A stretch of DNA of 64,000 nucleotides from Cyclobacterium amurskyense (GTDB taxonomy: Bacteria > Bacteroidota > Bacteroidia > Cytophagales > Cyclobacteriaceae). The notes beneath the pieces were generated by a model that saw only the letters and a list, made by a program, of their open reading frames with translations, was not told the DNA's origin and made no database searches. The stretch covers positions 868,001 to 932,000 of the forward strand of contig NZ_CP012040.1 in NCBI RefSeq assembly GCF_001050135.1, written 5' to 3'. The stretch's first letter is position 1; every line of letters begins with the position of its first letter. Positions 56,801 to 64,000 of this stretch are shown here, piece after piece. Made by a program: the position numbers and the translations under genes.

Positions 56801-58224
56801 TTCCCTAAAACATCTTTTCCTTTTCCCCAGTATTCGATGATGATATCATTGGCTATGGTTATCACTAAATCTTTTCCAGATAAAATAGCGATAGAAGATG
56901 GGGAAGAGTTTATAAGGTTATGATAACGCTTTTCGCTTTCTTCTACGGTTTTTCTTGCTTCTACCTGAGGGGTCACATCATAACCTATTGCCATGATGCC
57001 ATTGATTTCCTCATTTGTATCATACAATGCCTCGTATGAAAAATGGATGTACACAGTTTCTAATACACCATTTCTTAAAAGTTGAACAGGCCTTTCCGGC
57101 GTGGCATAACGATTGCCCGTACTGAAGACACCATCCAGTAATTCTTTTATACCCTGAGAAGCAATTTCCGGCATAGCCTCAAATAGCGGAATGTTAAGCA
57201 CTTCTTCCTCTTTTCTACCCCAAAGTTCCAAGGCATATTTATTGGCAATTTCTACTGTGTAATTGGCACCCCTAAATATTGATATGGCAACGGGAGCCTG
57301 AAGAATCATAAGCCGAAGATTTCTTTCGTTTTCTTCTATTTTTTTTCTAGCCAATACCCGTTCGGTAACGTCTTCCAAAGTACCGTTTAATCTGTAAGCA
57401 AATTTCTCTTCATTAAACCTGGCTTTACCTTTGGCATGGACGATGGTTTCTTCTTTGGTCACTGCATTTACAATTGTATATTCGATATCGTAAATGCCAC
57501 CAGAAGAATATTTCAAGACTTTATTAATGGCTTGGGATACACGTTCTCTATCCGTTTCCGCAATAGCAGCCATGGCTTGATTAAATGTAATCTTTTCTTC
57601 GGGAGGATAACCAAACCATTCTTTCAATCTGGCATTACCAGAAAAGGTATTGGTCAATGGATTATAGTCATAGGTTCCTAATTGAGCCGCCTCGATTACG
57701 AATTCCAAATCATTCTTATTTTCTATAAGGTCGTTTTCAGCTATTTTTTTTGAAGTGGTTTCTATTACTGTTACAAGTACTCCGCCCACTTCCCCTGTTG
57801 CTAATCTTATGGGACTGTATGAAAAATCAAAATAACAGTTTTCTAAATACCCATTTCTGTTAAGTGGCAGCATCAAATCCGAAAACCGAACAGCTTCTCC
57901 CTCCATTACACCATCGAGCATAGGTCCAATGATTGGCCAAATTTCAGAAAAGGTTTCCTTTGTACTATTACCCAATGCCTGAGGATGTTTGGTAGCTCCT
58001 AATATGGGACGATAGCCATCATTGTATATTTGAGTAAATTCTTTCCCCCATGCGATGTACATACCAAAGGGATTTTCAAGCAAGACACCTACCATCGTTT
58101 TTAATGGTTGAGGCCAAGTACTTGGGTCACCTAAAGCTGTGTTTTCCCAATCTTTTGCTCTGATGAGCTTCCCCATTTCGCCTCCACCTCGTAAAAAAAT
58201 ATTGTCTTCCCTTTCTGTACCCAT
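53848..58224 (-). CDS. Soluble histidine kinase with nine tandem PAS domains
   Basis: 1458 residues, with no signal peptide or membrane helix seen. Nine PAS-type units can be traced, each starting near a pattern like SEKRFRDSVKQAPLGIVIF or REEKFRLLADSMPQFVWTS and ending in a VTE/DIT segment. Then follow HisKA with FVYISSHDLQEPLRKIQIF (phospho-His) and HATPase with NLISNSIKFA, YCDNGIGFDQQY and YTGTGIGLAIVKRI. No receiver or Hpt domain, and no response-regulator gene adjoins, so its partner is elsewhere. It probably integrates cytoplasmic signals. Confidence 0.93.
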   Translation of the reverse strand: MGTEREDNIFLRGGGEMGKLIRAKDWENTALGDPSTWPQPLKTMVGVLLENPFGMYIAWGKEFTQIYNDGYRPILGATKHPQALGNSTKETFSEIWPIIGPMLDGVMEGEAVRFSDLMLPLNRNGYLENCYFDFSYSPIRLATGEVGGVLVTVIETTSKKIAENDLIENKNDLEFVIEAAQLGTYDYNPLTNTFSGNARLKEWFGYPPEEKITFNQAMAAIAETDRERVSQAINKVLKYSSGGIYDIEYTIVNAVTKEETIVHAKGKARFNEEKFAYRLNGTLEDVTERVLARKKIEENERNLRLMILQAPVAISIFRGANYTVEIANKYALELWGRKEEEVLNIPLFEAMPEIASQGIKELLDGVFSTGNRYATPERPVQLLRNGVLETVYIHFSYEALYDTNEEINGIMAIGYDVTPQVEARKTVEESEKRYHNLINSSPSSIAILSGKDLVITIANDIIIEYWGKGKDVLGKPYFELLPEMVEQGYVEVFEKVFETGIPFTAIETPVRILQHGKMTMKYYNFNVYPQRDLEGNINGLGIIATEVTSQAILNNKIKESEQNIRALVESAPFPIGVFVGEEMRISLANQSIMDAWGKGNDVVGKRYSDILPEFGNQHIFEQIRKVLRTGVPFHAKNQKVDIVKNGELKPYYYNYSFTPLLDASGKVDAVMNTAAEVTELHEAKQKVEEALSEIKLFKFMADTAADPFILMEEDGSFTYLNNSALEKWGYTEQEMSLLKVPDVDTVFDDKKYREAFQRAQREKIPPFETMHKNKQGHIYPVEINMGGVQVDQKNLLFAVARDISERKKAEQDVIEAFQKVEESEKRFRDSVKQAPLGIVIFRGSENVIEVANESYLQIIDKTEDQFVGKPLFETLPEVRTKIAPIIEGIYKTGNAFYGYEFPVDLNRHGKTEKSFFNFVYHPLKENNTITGIMVVATEVTATVKAKHIIEENEDKLKLIIEASELGIWDLDLKTQEMVASERCYNILGFANKKSLTQEELIAHVHPDDVKLRAEAFEKAYVEGSLHYQIRIVWEDQSLHWKDVKGKVYYDENNKPERMLGTVRDITEERTFHQQLLEREEKFRLLADSMPQFVWTSDPEGNLNYFNQSVFDFSGLTLEQIKRDGWQQIVHPDDKEENIKQWMEAVRSGKDFLLEHRFRKHNGEYRWQLSRAIPQKDADGTIKMWVGTSTDVQEQKMFTTELEKLVQLGTNELQQKNMALEKINKELQSFVYISSHDLQEPLRKIQIFASRIIETEYDVLSENGKKYFTRMHKSANRMQNLIQDLIAYSRTNDQEIKYEIVDLLEIIEDTKETLTEELEQSDVTFELNNLGKVKVVLVQFRQVVLNLISNSIKFAKKDQPVHIKISCESIKGKETGIEALNVDQNYNHIQYCDNGIGFDQQYSKKIFEVFQRLHNKEAYTGTGIGLAIVKRIIENHEGVILATGQLNKGATFDIYIPEP

Positions 58225-58502
58225 TTAATCCATCATGGTTTAATTATAAAACTTTCTCTTGAACGCTGAGGTGAAGTTGTGATAGCTAGGAATATCATTA
58301 AACCTTTGACATGCTACTCCTACTCTATTCCCTAATACTTGAATGTTAAAACAATTTCAATGCTCCCAAGCTTAATCATTATGTCCTTTCAACTCTAAAT
58401 AGAAGCTCCGCTTCACAAAGTTTACTCAAATTAACATCATTAAAATTAACAATAAAAAGTAAACTACAATCCCAAGCCCACAATTTTTCAAACAGCCTAT
58501 AA

Positions 58503-58544
58503 ATAAACACAAAAAGGAGATGACTATCCCCTTTTTGTGTTTAT
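58503..58544 (-). terminator. Strong hairpin downstream of the BlaR1-like gene
   Basis: ATAAACACAAAAAGGAGAT (58503-58521) and ATCCCCTTTTTGTGTTTAT (58526-58544) match at 18 of 19 pairs around a 4-nt loop. It sits 113 bp past the stop of the BlaR1-like gene; read on the minus strand it has T-rich steps. Candidate terminator. Confidence 0.65.
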
Positions 58545-58657
58545 CATAATACCTGACTTCATTTCTACTAAAAACCGATATAATTCTTGACTATGAAATT
58601 CTAGGACCTTTTCAAGGCATTTGTTTTTTAGATTAAAAGTAATTTTTTTTGTAACAC

Positions 58658-60055
58658 CTAATTATTTACACGAAAATTCATATAGTATTTATTTTCGCTT
58701 ACTATTACCCTTTTATAATAAGCTTCATAATGCTCATTCGTCATCAGATTTACCTGGTAAAAATGTTTGCCATAATTTTTAGCATTTTTTTCAAGTTTGC
58801 TTACATATAGTTGCCCAAAATCAGTAGGGCTATAATTATTCAACTCTTCATTACTAATTCGCTTCCCGTCTATCCAAACGCCATACATTTTAGCATCCTT
58901 CCAGGACTCAATTTGCTGTTCAGTAGGTGTCGTTTTTTGCATCGGTGGAGGCAAGGTCCTAAACATTATCATTTGTTGCCCTTGCTGCTCTTTACTCATT
59001 AATAAATACAAGGATAATAATCTTTCTTCGTCATCCTTAGAGATTTTGTATTCCACAGGACGTCCTTTGTCATTTTTCGCTTTGTTCACAATTTCACTGT
59101 ACTCAGCAAGTTGGGCAGGGGTCGCCCCGTCCATCGTAGCAGGAACGACAATTTGTTTGGGCTGAACAGCCTCGGTTTTATCTTGTGCAATTGTTATAGT
59201 GCTGAAAAAAAACACAGCCATACCCAAAAGGGGAACAACGGCCAATTGCTTGCAGAAAGTGTTTCGGAATGATTTGGTTTTGGTCATCATAAGTAATCGT
59301 TTTTTGGTTATAGAATGGTTAAACTGACTTGTTATAAATGAGCTGTTTTGCTTGCTTACTTTATCAAGCAGCAAAATTTGATAGGCTTTTACATCTGTAT
59401 ATTCCTTGATTACTGCCTCATCAGCTAAGAACTCATGGTTCAGCATTATGGCTTTCCGGTAAAGAAAAATAAATGGGTTAAACCAAAATAGGATATGGAC
59501 GATTTCTATGAATAGGACATCCCAAGAATGTTTTTGTTCTACATGTGCCAGTTCATGAAAGAGAATTTCTTGTTCAATATTTCCACTCAAGTAATCATCC
59601 GCATTGAGGAATATATAGCCTAAAAAACTATGTGGCCTTTCGCTTTGGTCTAAAAGGATGAGCTTGCAGTTTCTAAATGAAAGGATATCATTTGCCCATG
59701 CTTTATTTATTATCGTTTTAAGGTTTATAGAAAACCTAAAAAACAATAAGGTTGTAATGGTCACATAAATGGTCAAGAGAATAAGCAGTAGGTAATTGTT
59801 CTCATTAGACACCACTATTTCTGGCGCATTCCCGGCCTCGGAAAAAAACATCGAATCGGTAATCACTTTTTCCACCACCGGAAGCGCTGACACCCGATTG
59901 GTAAAAGTCAGCAGGGGTACAATGAATGAAAAAATTAAACTGCCAATGAGGTAAAACCTATTGAATCGAAGCATTCTTTCTTCCTCTAAGATCAATTTAT
60001 AGAAAGCCAAAAACAATGCAGAACAAACAATTATTTTAATGAAGTAAACTGTCAT
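58658..60055 (-). CDS. BlaR1-like M56 membrane metalloprotease, non-penicillin sensor
   Basis: 465 residues. Four membrane segments (about 2-20, 34-52, 92-110, 272-290) flank the zinc protease domain with FHELAHVEQKHSWDVL (HExxH). In classical BlaR1 the C-terminus is a penicillin-binding sensor; here the roughly 175-residue C-terminal part (after about 290) is a short helical/beta domain of unknown type, without an SxxK-style sensor. It overlaps the BlaI-like gene by 4 bp, so the pair is coupled. It probably cleaves the repressor in response to an unknown outside signal. Confidence 0.88.
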   Translation of the reverse strand: MTVYFIKIIVCSALFLAFYKLILEEERMLRFNRFYLIGSLIFSFIVPLLTFTNRVSALPVVEKVITDSMFFSEAGNAPEIVVSNENNYLLLILLTIYVTITTLLFFRFSINLKTIINKAWANDILSFRNCKLILLDQSERPHSFLGYIFLNADDYLSGNIEQEILFHELAHVEQKHSWDVLFIEIVHILFWFNPFIFLYRKAIMLNHEFLADEAVIKEYTDVKAYQILLLDKVSKQNSSFITSQFNHSITKKRLLMMTKTKSFRNTFCKQLAVVPLLGMAVFFFSTITIAQDKTEAVQPKQIVVPATMDGATPAQLAEYSEIVNKAKNDKGRPVEYKISKDDEERLLSLYLLMSKEQQGQQMIMFRTLPPPMQKTTPTEQQIESWKDAKMYGVWIDGKRISNEELNNYSPTDFGQLYVSKLEKNAKNYGKHFYQVNLMTNEHYEAYYKRVIVSENKYYMNFRVNN

Positions 60056-60423
60056 TTTTCCTTTCTTTTAATTTCCTGATCTACAATTTTTTTAAGGTCT
60101 TCCAATTCAGTTGTTGTAAGATCTGTGGCTTTAGTAAAAAACGAAGCAAACTGCAGTGGTGAATTGTCAAAGTAATTTTTAATCATTCCCTTCACATGCT
60201 TTGAAAAGTAATCCACCTTCTTCACCAAAGGATAATATTGCCGGGAATTCCCAAACACCTTGTAGGCAACAAATTTTTTGTCTTGCAACCTTTTTAACAA
60301 GGTGGAAATTGTTGTAGTAGCAGGTTTTGGTTCAGGATAAGATTCAATAATGTCTTTCATGAAAACTTTGCCTTGCTTCCAGATAAACTCCATTAGTTGC
60401 TCTTCTTTTTTCGACAATTGCAT
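60052..60423 (-). CDS. BlaI/MecI-family transcriptional repressor
   Basis: 123 residues. Winged helix (about 5-70, QLMEFIWKQGKVFMKDIIES and TTTISTLLKRLQDKKFV) and a dimerisation/cleavage C-terminus (about 75-123). Forms an operon with the M56 protease downstream. A perfect operator-like palindrome lies upstream over its own -7 box (60464-60483), which fits autorepression. It need not control a beta-lactamase; none is adjacent. Confidence 0.94.
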   Translation of the reverse strand: MQLSKKEEQLMEFIWKQGKVFMKDIIESYPEPKPATTTISTLLKRLQDKKFVAYKVFGNSRQYYPLVKKVDYFSKHVKGMIKNYFDNSPLQFASFFTKATDLTTTELEDLKKIVDQEIKRKEK

Positions 60424-60463
60424 TGCTCTATATTTATATATATTGATCTACATTTATATTTCT

Positions 60464-60483
60464 TACTCTACAAATGTAGAGTA
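60464..60483. promoter_or_regulatory. BlaI/MecI-type operator
   Basis: TACTCTACAAATGTAGAGTA: two 9-bp arms pair perfectly around AA. The TACA...TGTA core is the one known from bla/mec operators. It covers the -7 box of the predicted blaI promoter. A related half-site (GATCTACATT, near 60446) lies closer to the start. Confidence 0.75.
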
Positions 60484-60501
60484 TTTACATTAACAAACAA
60501 A
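60471..60501 (-). promoter_or_regulatory. Promoter of the blaI-blaR1 pair
   Basis: On the minus strand TTTG (60498-60501), 19 bp and TACATTTG (60471-60478) match the Bacteroidota consensus. The -7 box lies inside the operator palindrome. Confidence 0.6.
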
Positions 60502-60664
60502 CTTTCAAACGAATTACTTAATAGGAGACCCATTATTTTTGTGGAAACCCCCATCTAACTTGGGATTAGCAGGTTATAAAAAACACACATGAACCGGTCC
60601 ATTAGGGCATGGCACTTCATCATGATGAAATGGAAAACTCTTTAGAATAAACTTATCAAATTCT

Positions 60665-60830
60665 TTAAACCAGGATTATGTAATAGGATTTCTCCGTCCT
60701 GACAATAGTCAGGGGTGAAGCCTGTCCCGTGTTTACGGGAAGTGTTACAATCTCCAAACAAGCAACGAAGTGGCTGATTTTGAAGCGATTTCAGCACGTA
60801 ATAGATTGTCTATTGCATATTTCGGGTTAA
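60665..60830 (-). repeat. Palindromic repeat, long form with internal deletion, copy 4
   Basis: 166 bp. Opposite orientation to copies 1-3: AAACCAGGATTATGTAATAG at the left and CTATTGCATATTTCGGGTTAA at the right (ends cited in part). It has the CCTGAC...GTCAGG and CCCGTG...TACGGG hairpins but lacks about 60 bp of the copy 5 middle (the CATAGC hairpin). The last 18 bases of its stem-loop tip match the terminator at 37709-37745. Confidence 0.9.
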
Positions 60831-61115
60831 AGCCTTAAGCAAGGAAAAAATGAATAAGGCCCTTTATTTTTTAGCTAATCCAGAAGGGGCATGACTATAC
60901 AGCTTTGGGTCTAGCCCTTGGTTCTGTAAAGTCACATAATGAATTTACTTGGAAATACGATCTATGAAAGACATCCCACCGGTGATGGAAAATTAAAAAA
61001 TGTCAATCTATGGCCTGGTATCAGGACAAGAATTAAATGAGGAATAATTCGAAAAAAATTTGATCGAAGGTTATCCTACAAAGTCAAAAGAGTTTAGCCC
61101 ATGGACCACCATCTT
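60831..61115. other. Intergenic stretch after repeat copy 4
   Basis: 285 bp between the repeat and the DUF1801 gene. No gene, tRNA-like fold or strong hairpin recognised. Confidence 0.4.
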
Positions 61116-61493
61116 CTAGCAATCCGTGTTTCCACCTTTCTCCCATAGATCAATTGTCTTTTTGATAAATGCTTCCAGTCCGGTTTTAGAAAGGTCGATT
61201 GACTTTCTTATTCTAATACATCCCTTTCCTTTATCAAAAGCCCTTAGCAGGTCTTGTGCATTTTCTACTTTGTCAATATTTCCTACATATAGACTAACAT
61301 AGGCACTTTGTGCATTTAGATGAAAAATATTTTTCTCTCCGTTGCCAAAAGACAGCATTTTGTATTCAATGCCTTCTTGAAGAGAAGGTCCCTTATTTTT
61401 AATCAATTTTCGAATTTCTTCAAGCTTGACCTTTCGCCAATCATTTTCCAATTCCTTTAAGTATTCACTTGGTGTTTTTGCTTCATACTGCAT
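61116..61493 (-). CDS. DUF1801 family protein
   Basis: 125 residues with the DUF1801 layout: SEYLKELENDWRKVKLEEIRKLI, then GIEYKMLSFGNGEKNIFHLNAQSAYVSLYVGN, and GKGCIRIRKSIDLS near the C-terminus. Fold related to YdhG/YjhX. Function unknown. It lies 9 bp downstream of the broken glycosidase gene, same strand, but the pairing may be accidental. Confidence 0.87.
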   Translation of the reverse strand: MQYEAKTPSEYLKELENDWRKVKLEEIRKLIKNKGPSLQEGIEYKMLSFGNGEKNIFHLNAQSAYVSLYVGNIDKVENAQDLLRAFDKGKGCIRIRKSIDLSKTGLEAFIKKTIDLWEKGGNTDC

Positions 61494-61502
61494 AATCTAT
61501 TC

Positions 61503-62971
61503 TTATTGTTTTTTCAGGTATAAAACCGCATCCCCAGAAAACGGAGGGGAGAACGTTTGAAAACTATCCCCTTTAATCAATGTATTCCCCTTAATGGTTT
61601 TGTTTAAAACGGGAATAAACCATTCTATTGCATATTCTCCTGCTGCATTTATCAAGTTCAGTGTACCCGATTCACCCTCAGAAAAATAGACCACATAAGC
61701 TTCTCCAGGATTGGCCAAACAATAGCTTGTAGAACTAAGTCCATTATGAGGCACCATTTTAACCAGGTCCAACCGATCAGCCAATTGCCGAATGTATCCC
61801 ATGTTTTTGCGCAATGGCTCCCAATCAGGGTAATCTTTAGCAGCCTTTAAAATGCCTCCTGCCAGGAACATTCCAGACATTTATCTTTATCCAAGTCCCC
61901 CGCTAGCTCCACCCAAGAATCCATAAAGATCGGGTTGTGCCCACGAATAAATGCCTTCCATGCCCAAGCATAGGTGCCACCAATTCCCCAAAGATGATCC
62001 GTATCTAGAATGACTATCTTTTCCCCATTATTAACAGGTGGGTCGTATTGATAATTTTCAAGAAATTTGCTCCCCTTGTACATCCATGCCAAAGGTTCAG
62101 GTGTTGGTGAAACCCAGTCGGCTTCGCTATCCCAAAGGTCTTGGTTAACCATTTTTGGTTTCACGGTAACCGAATGAGACATTCCTACCGGATGTTGTTT
62201 AGGCATTTTTGCTTCCGCTTTCTTTATGTAATCAATCATATGATATTGCCAGTCTTTCGTACCGCCTTCATTCAAAATCTCATAAATCACATTGTCAGAA
62301 TCATTCAGTGTCTCCAATACTTTTTTAACAAAAGCTTCTTGATGCCACAACACATCACCATTATTCAAGGAATGCAAAGTGCCTTTCTCAGCATCGTCGA
62401 TATCATTATTGACCACCTGCTTGCCAACACCATTGACATTGTTTTTGGGATTGAAAGGATTGTATGGCCAGGGATCTGCATTGGGAGTGTCGGTCTTGTT
62501 GAGGCTCCAACCTTGAAACAACATTACAGATACGTAGATACCTCTCTCTCCTGCATCTGTCACCCTTTTATGGAGGCGATCAAAAAACGCCTCATTCCAT
62601 TTGGTAAGGTCATAACTTTCTTTCCCATTTTTAAGTACCGTCTGATAGGGTAAGGGAGAAAACTCAATAGGATCTTGCGTCCAAGAGGCATTTTGGGTCT
62701 GTTCCCATATCCATAATCTTATAAAATTATGGTGATTGTCCTCCAGCAGATCAAGATATCCCTCCCAATCAAAAAGAGCGTCGCCAGGCAATCTAATCTC
62801 CTGAAAATTAGCCCAAGTATGCGATCCCGTTAAGTAGATGGCCTTCCCTGAATTGTCCGTGAAATAGCGGCCATTTTCAGGATGAACAAATAAAGGGCCG
62901 TCAAAAGTTTGCCCAAATGAATGGGTACAAACTATAGCGACTAAAACTATGGTAAAAATTTTTCTAATCAT
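61503..62971 (-). pseudogene. Frameshifted DUF4038/apiosidase-type exported glycosidase
   Basis: Two overlapping frames make one protein of about 490 residues. The N-terminal frame (62971-61847) has a signal peptide (CTHSFGQ), NGRYFTDNSGKAIYLTGSHTW, FIRLWIWEQ, VIYEILNEG (acid/base region) and stops early at 61847. The second frame (to 61503) restarts in KAAKDYPDWEPLRKNMGYIR and ends with NPGEAYVVYFSEGESG, the usual C-terminal beta domain. One missing T in the run at 61849-61852 would restore a single frame. A genuine pseudogene or a sequencing error. Confidence 0.8.
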
Positions 62972-63040
62972 GAATGAGCATTTACCTTATGGAAAATCGG
63001 CATCAGTTCTTTGACTCCTAAGGGAGGAGCCAAATAGTAC

Positions 63041-63490
63041 CTAATCATTTGTTGTATTTCTTTTTTGCTGCTCACTAAAGCGCATCATCCAGGCAATACC
63101 AAATTTATCTTTCAGCATCCCAAAGTAGTCTCCCCAAAAAGAATCATGAAGAGGGGTATTAACTTCTCCTCCCTCAGCCAGTGCTTGAAAAATTGTATCC
63201 GCTTCGGCTCTACTGTTTGCTACTATTTGTAACGAAAAGTTATTCCCTTGCTGAAATGAGCTTGCCCAATCGCCACCTACATCACTTCCCATTAAAATGG
63301 AAGAACCAATAGGAAGTGACACATGCATGATTTTATTTTTGTCTGTGTCTGGAATACTATAATCATCACTTTCTGGCATCTCTTTAAAGCGCCCTATAAA
63401 TGTGAATTCGGTTCCGAATACAGTTTTATAGAAATTGAATGCTTCTTCACAATTCCCATTAAAATTCAGGTAAGTACTTATTGTGGCCAT
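63041..63490 (-). CDS. VOC family protein, PhnB-like
   Basis: 149 residues, single glyoxalase/bleomycin-resistance fold of the PhnB/3-demethylubiquinone type: TYLNFNGNCEEAFNFYKTVFGTEF, KIMHVSLPIGSSILMGSD, and DSFWGDYFGMLKDKFGIAWMM. Full length. Substrate unknown. It stands alone, between the frameshifted glycosidase and repeat copy 5. Confidence 0.92.
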   Translation of the reverse strand: MATISTYLNFNGNCEEAFNFYKTVFGTEFTFIGRFKEMPESDDYSIPDTDKNKIMHVSLPIGSSILMGSDVGGDWASSFQQGNNFSLQIVANSRAEADTIFQALAEGGEVNTPLHDSFWGDYFGMLKDKFGIAWMMRFSEQQKRNTTND

Positions 63491-63523
63491 GTTTGGGTTA
63501 TTTAAAATTTAACGAAAGTGAAT

Positions 63524-63739
63524 TTAACCCGGATTATGTAATAGAATTTCTCCGCCCTGACAATGTCAGGGGTGAAGCCTGTCCCGTGTTTACTGGAAGT
63601 GTTGCAATCGCAAAAAATCAGGCTGTTTGGAGATTTTAGCATAGCACCGCTATGGTGAAATTGAAAACAGCAACGAAGTGGCTGATTTTAAAGCGATTTC
63701 AGCACCTAATAGAATGTCTATTGCATATTTCGGGTTTAA
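63524..63739 (-). repeat. Palindromic repeat, full long form, copy 5
   Basis: 216 bp, the longest copy. TTAACCCGGATTATGTAATA at the left, TATTTCGGGTTTAA at the right, and three internal hairpins: CCCTGAC-AAT-GTCAGGG (63555-63571), CCCGTG...TACTGG with one mismatch, and CATAGC-ACC-GCTATG (63640-63654). Orientation as copy 4. It sits 33 bp before the start of the VOC gene, on its upstream side. Confidence 0.92.
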
Positions 63740-64000
63740 TTATTTTCACAATTGATTTTTGCTGCATATTCGAAGCCATCAAATTAAAATTAAATAACAG
63801 CATTAAAAATTTTTCTTTGAGCTGAAATCACCTTCTAAGAAAAAAATAGCAATAAAAAGTAATTTCATAAGACCTGAAAATCCAGGCTAAAGGTAAACCT
63901 GATCCTGAATTCTGCAATTACAATCTGGTCCTGATTGGAGACAATACCTTGAAAAAGGAAATTATCCTAAATCACTAGCGCCATTTCGGACTCTTTTTTC
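63740..64000. other. Terminal stretch, no gene seen
   Basis: About 260 bp of AT-rich sequence. Nothing recognised. Confidence 0.5.

Noticed and set aside
61847..61880. Programmed frameshift in the glycosidase
   Set aside because: No slippery heptamer plus stimulator seen; a one-base loss in a T run is simpler.
62141..62653. 170-codon plus-strand frame opposite the glycosidase
   Set aside because: Shadow of the real minus-strand gene.
1..64000. tRNA genes, CRISPR arrays, prophage or known defence systems
   Set aside because: None recognised on reading; the repeats are not regularly spaced, and no cas, integrase or restriction gene was seen.

Overview
The window looks like a stretch of chromosome from a marine member of the Bacteroidota, most likely family Cyclobacteriaceae (Cyclobacterium/Echinicola/Algoriphagus-like). 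Reasons: AT-rich DNA, -7 promoter boxes of the TAnnTTTG type, the gene order pheT / small coiled-coil gene / zapA / rny, many secreted or lipoprotein beta-propellers, LytTR-type signalling, DUF349, DUF2911, DUF2795, DUF3995 and DUF4185-like proteins, and genes for marine polysaccharide breakdown. The genus is inferred from gene content only. No rRNA, tRNA, CRISPR array, prophage or intact transposase was recognised.

Layout. 1-3.3 kb: the N-terminal two thirds of an RND efflux permease (cut by the window edge) behind a propeller-like lipoprotein. 3.6-10.1 kb: a minus-strand housekeeping block (rny, zapA, coiled-coil protein, pheT, DUF1684, radC, rpsT) with readable terminators and promoters. 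10.2-31.4 kb: mixed core and metabolic genes: a zinc phospholipase C-like protein whose 3' end overlaps a convergent aminotransferase by 110 bp; ettA; DUF349; DUF2795; a LytS/LytTR-type pair with a LiaF-like membrane protein; ispD with a DtxR/MntR repressor divergent from a ZIP metal transporter; a D-2-hydroxyacid dehydrogenase; an M42 peptidase; an acyl-CoA ligase; a polysaccharide deacetylase; and a serine hydrolase.

31.4-64 kb is more accessory. It holds secreted carbohydrate-active proteins (DUF4185-like, right-handed beta-helix, SGNH hydrolase, sialidase-like/YVTN fusion, sulfatase, BNR sialidase-like, calcineurin-type phosphoesterase, and a frameshifted DUF4038-type glycosidase) with no SusC/SusD pair in view. 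It also holds an ECF sigma operon, a YcaQ-like glycosylase, an XRE-RDD protein, a nine-PAS soluble histidine kinase, and a BlaI/BlaR1-type pair with a clear operator. Decay is visible: an IS66 TnpB remnant, the 3' end of a beta-helix lyase gene, and the frameshifted glycosidase.

The most unusual feature is a dispersed family of palindromic repeats. Five good copies (two of 48 bp, three of 166-216 bp) and at least one diverged relic lie in intergenic DNA, and all of them are in the right half. Their ends read TTAA(A)CCCG...CGGGT(T)TAA, their arms form an imperfect 20-bp hairpin, and the long forms carry further internal hairpins. They look like a non-autonomous mobile element or a structured intergenic RNA/DNA unit.
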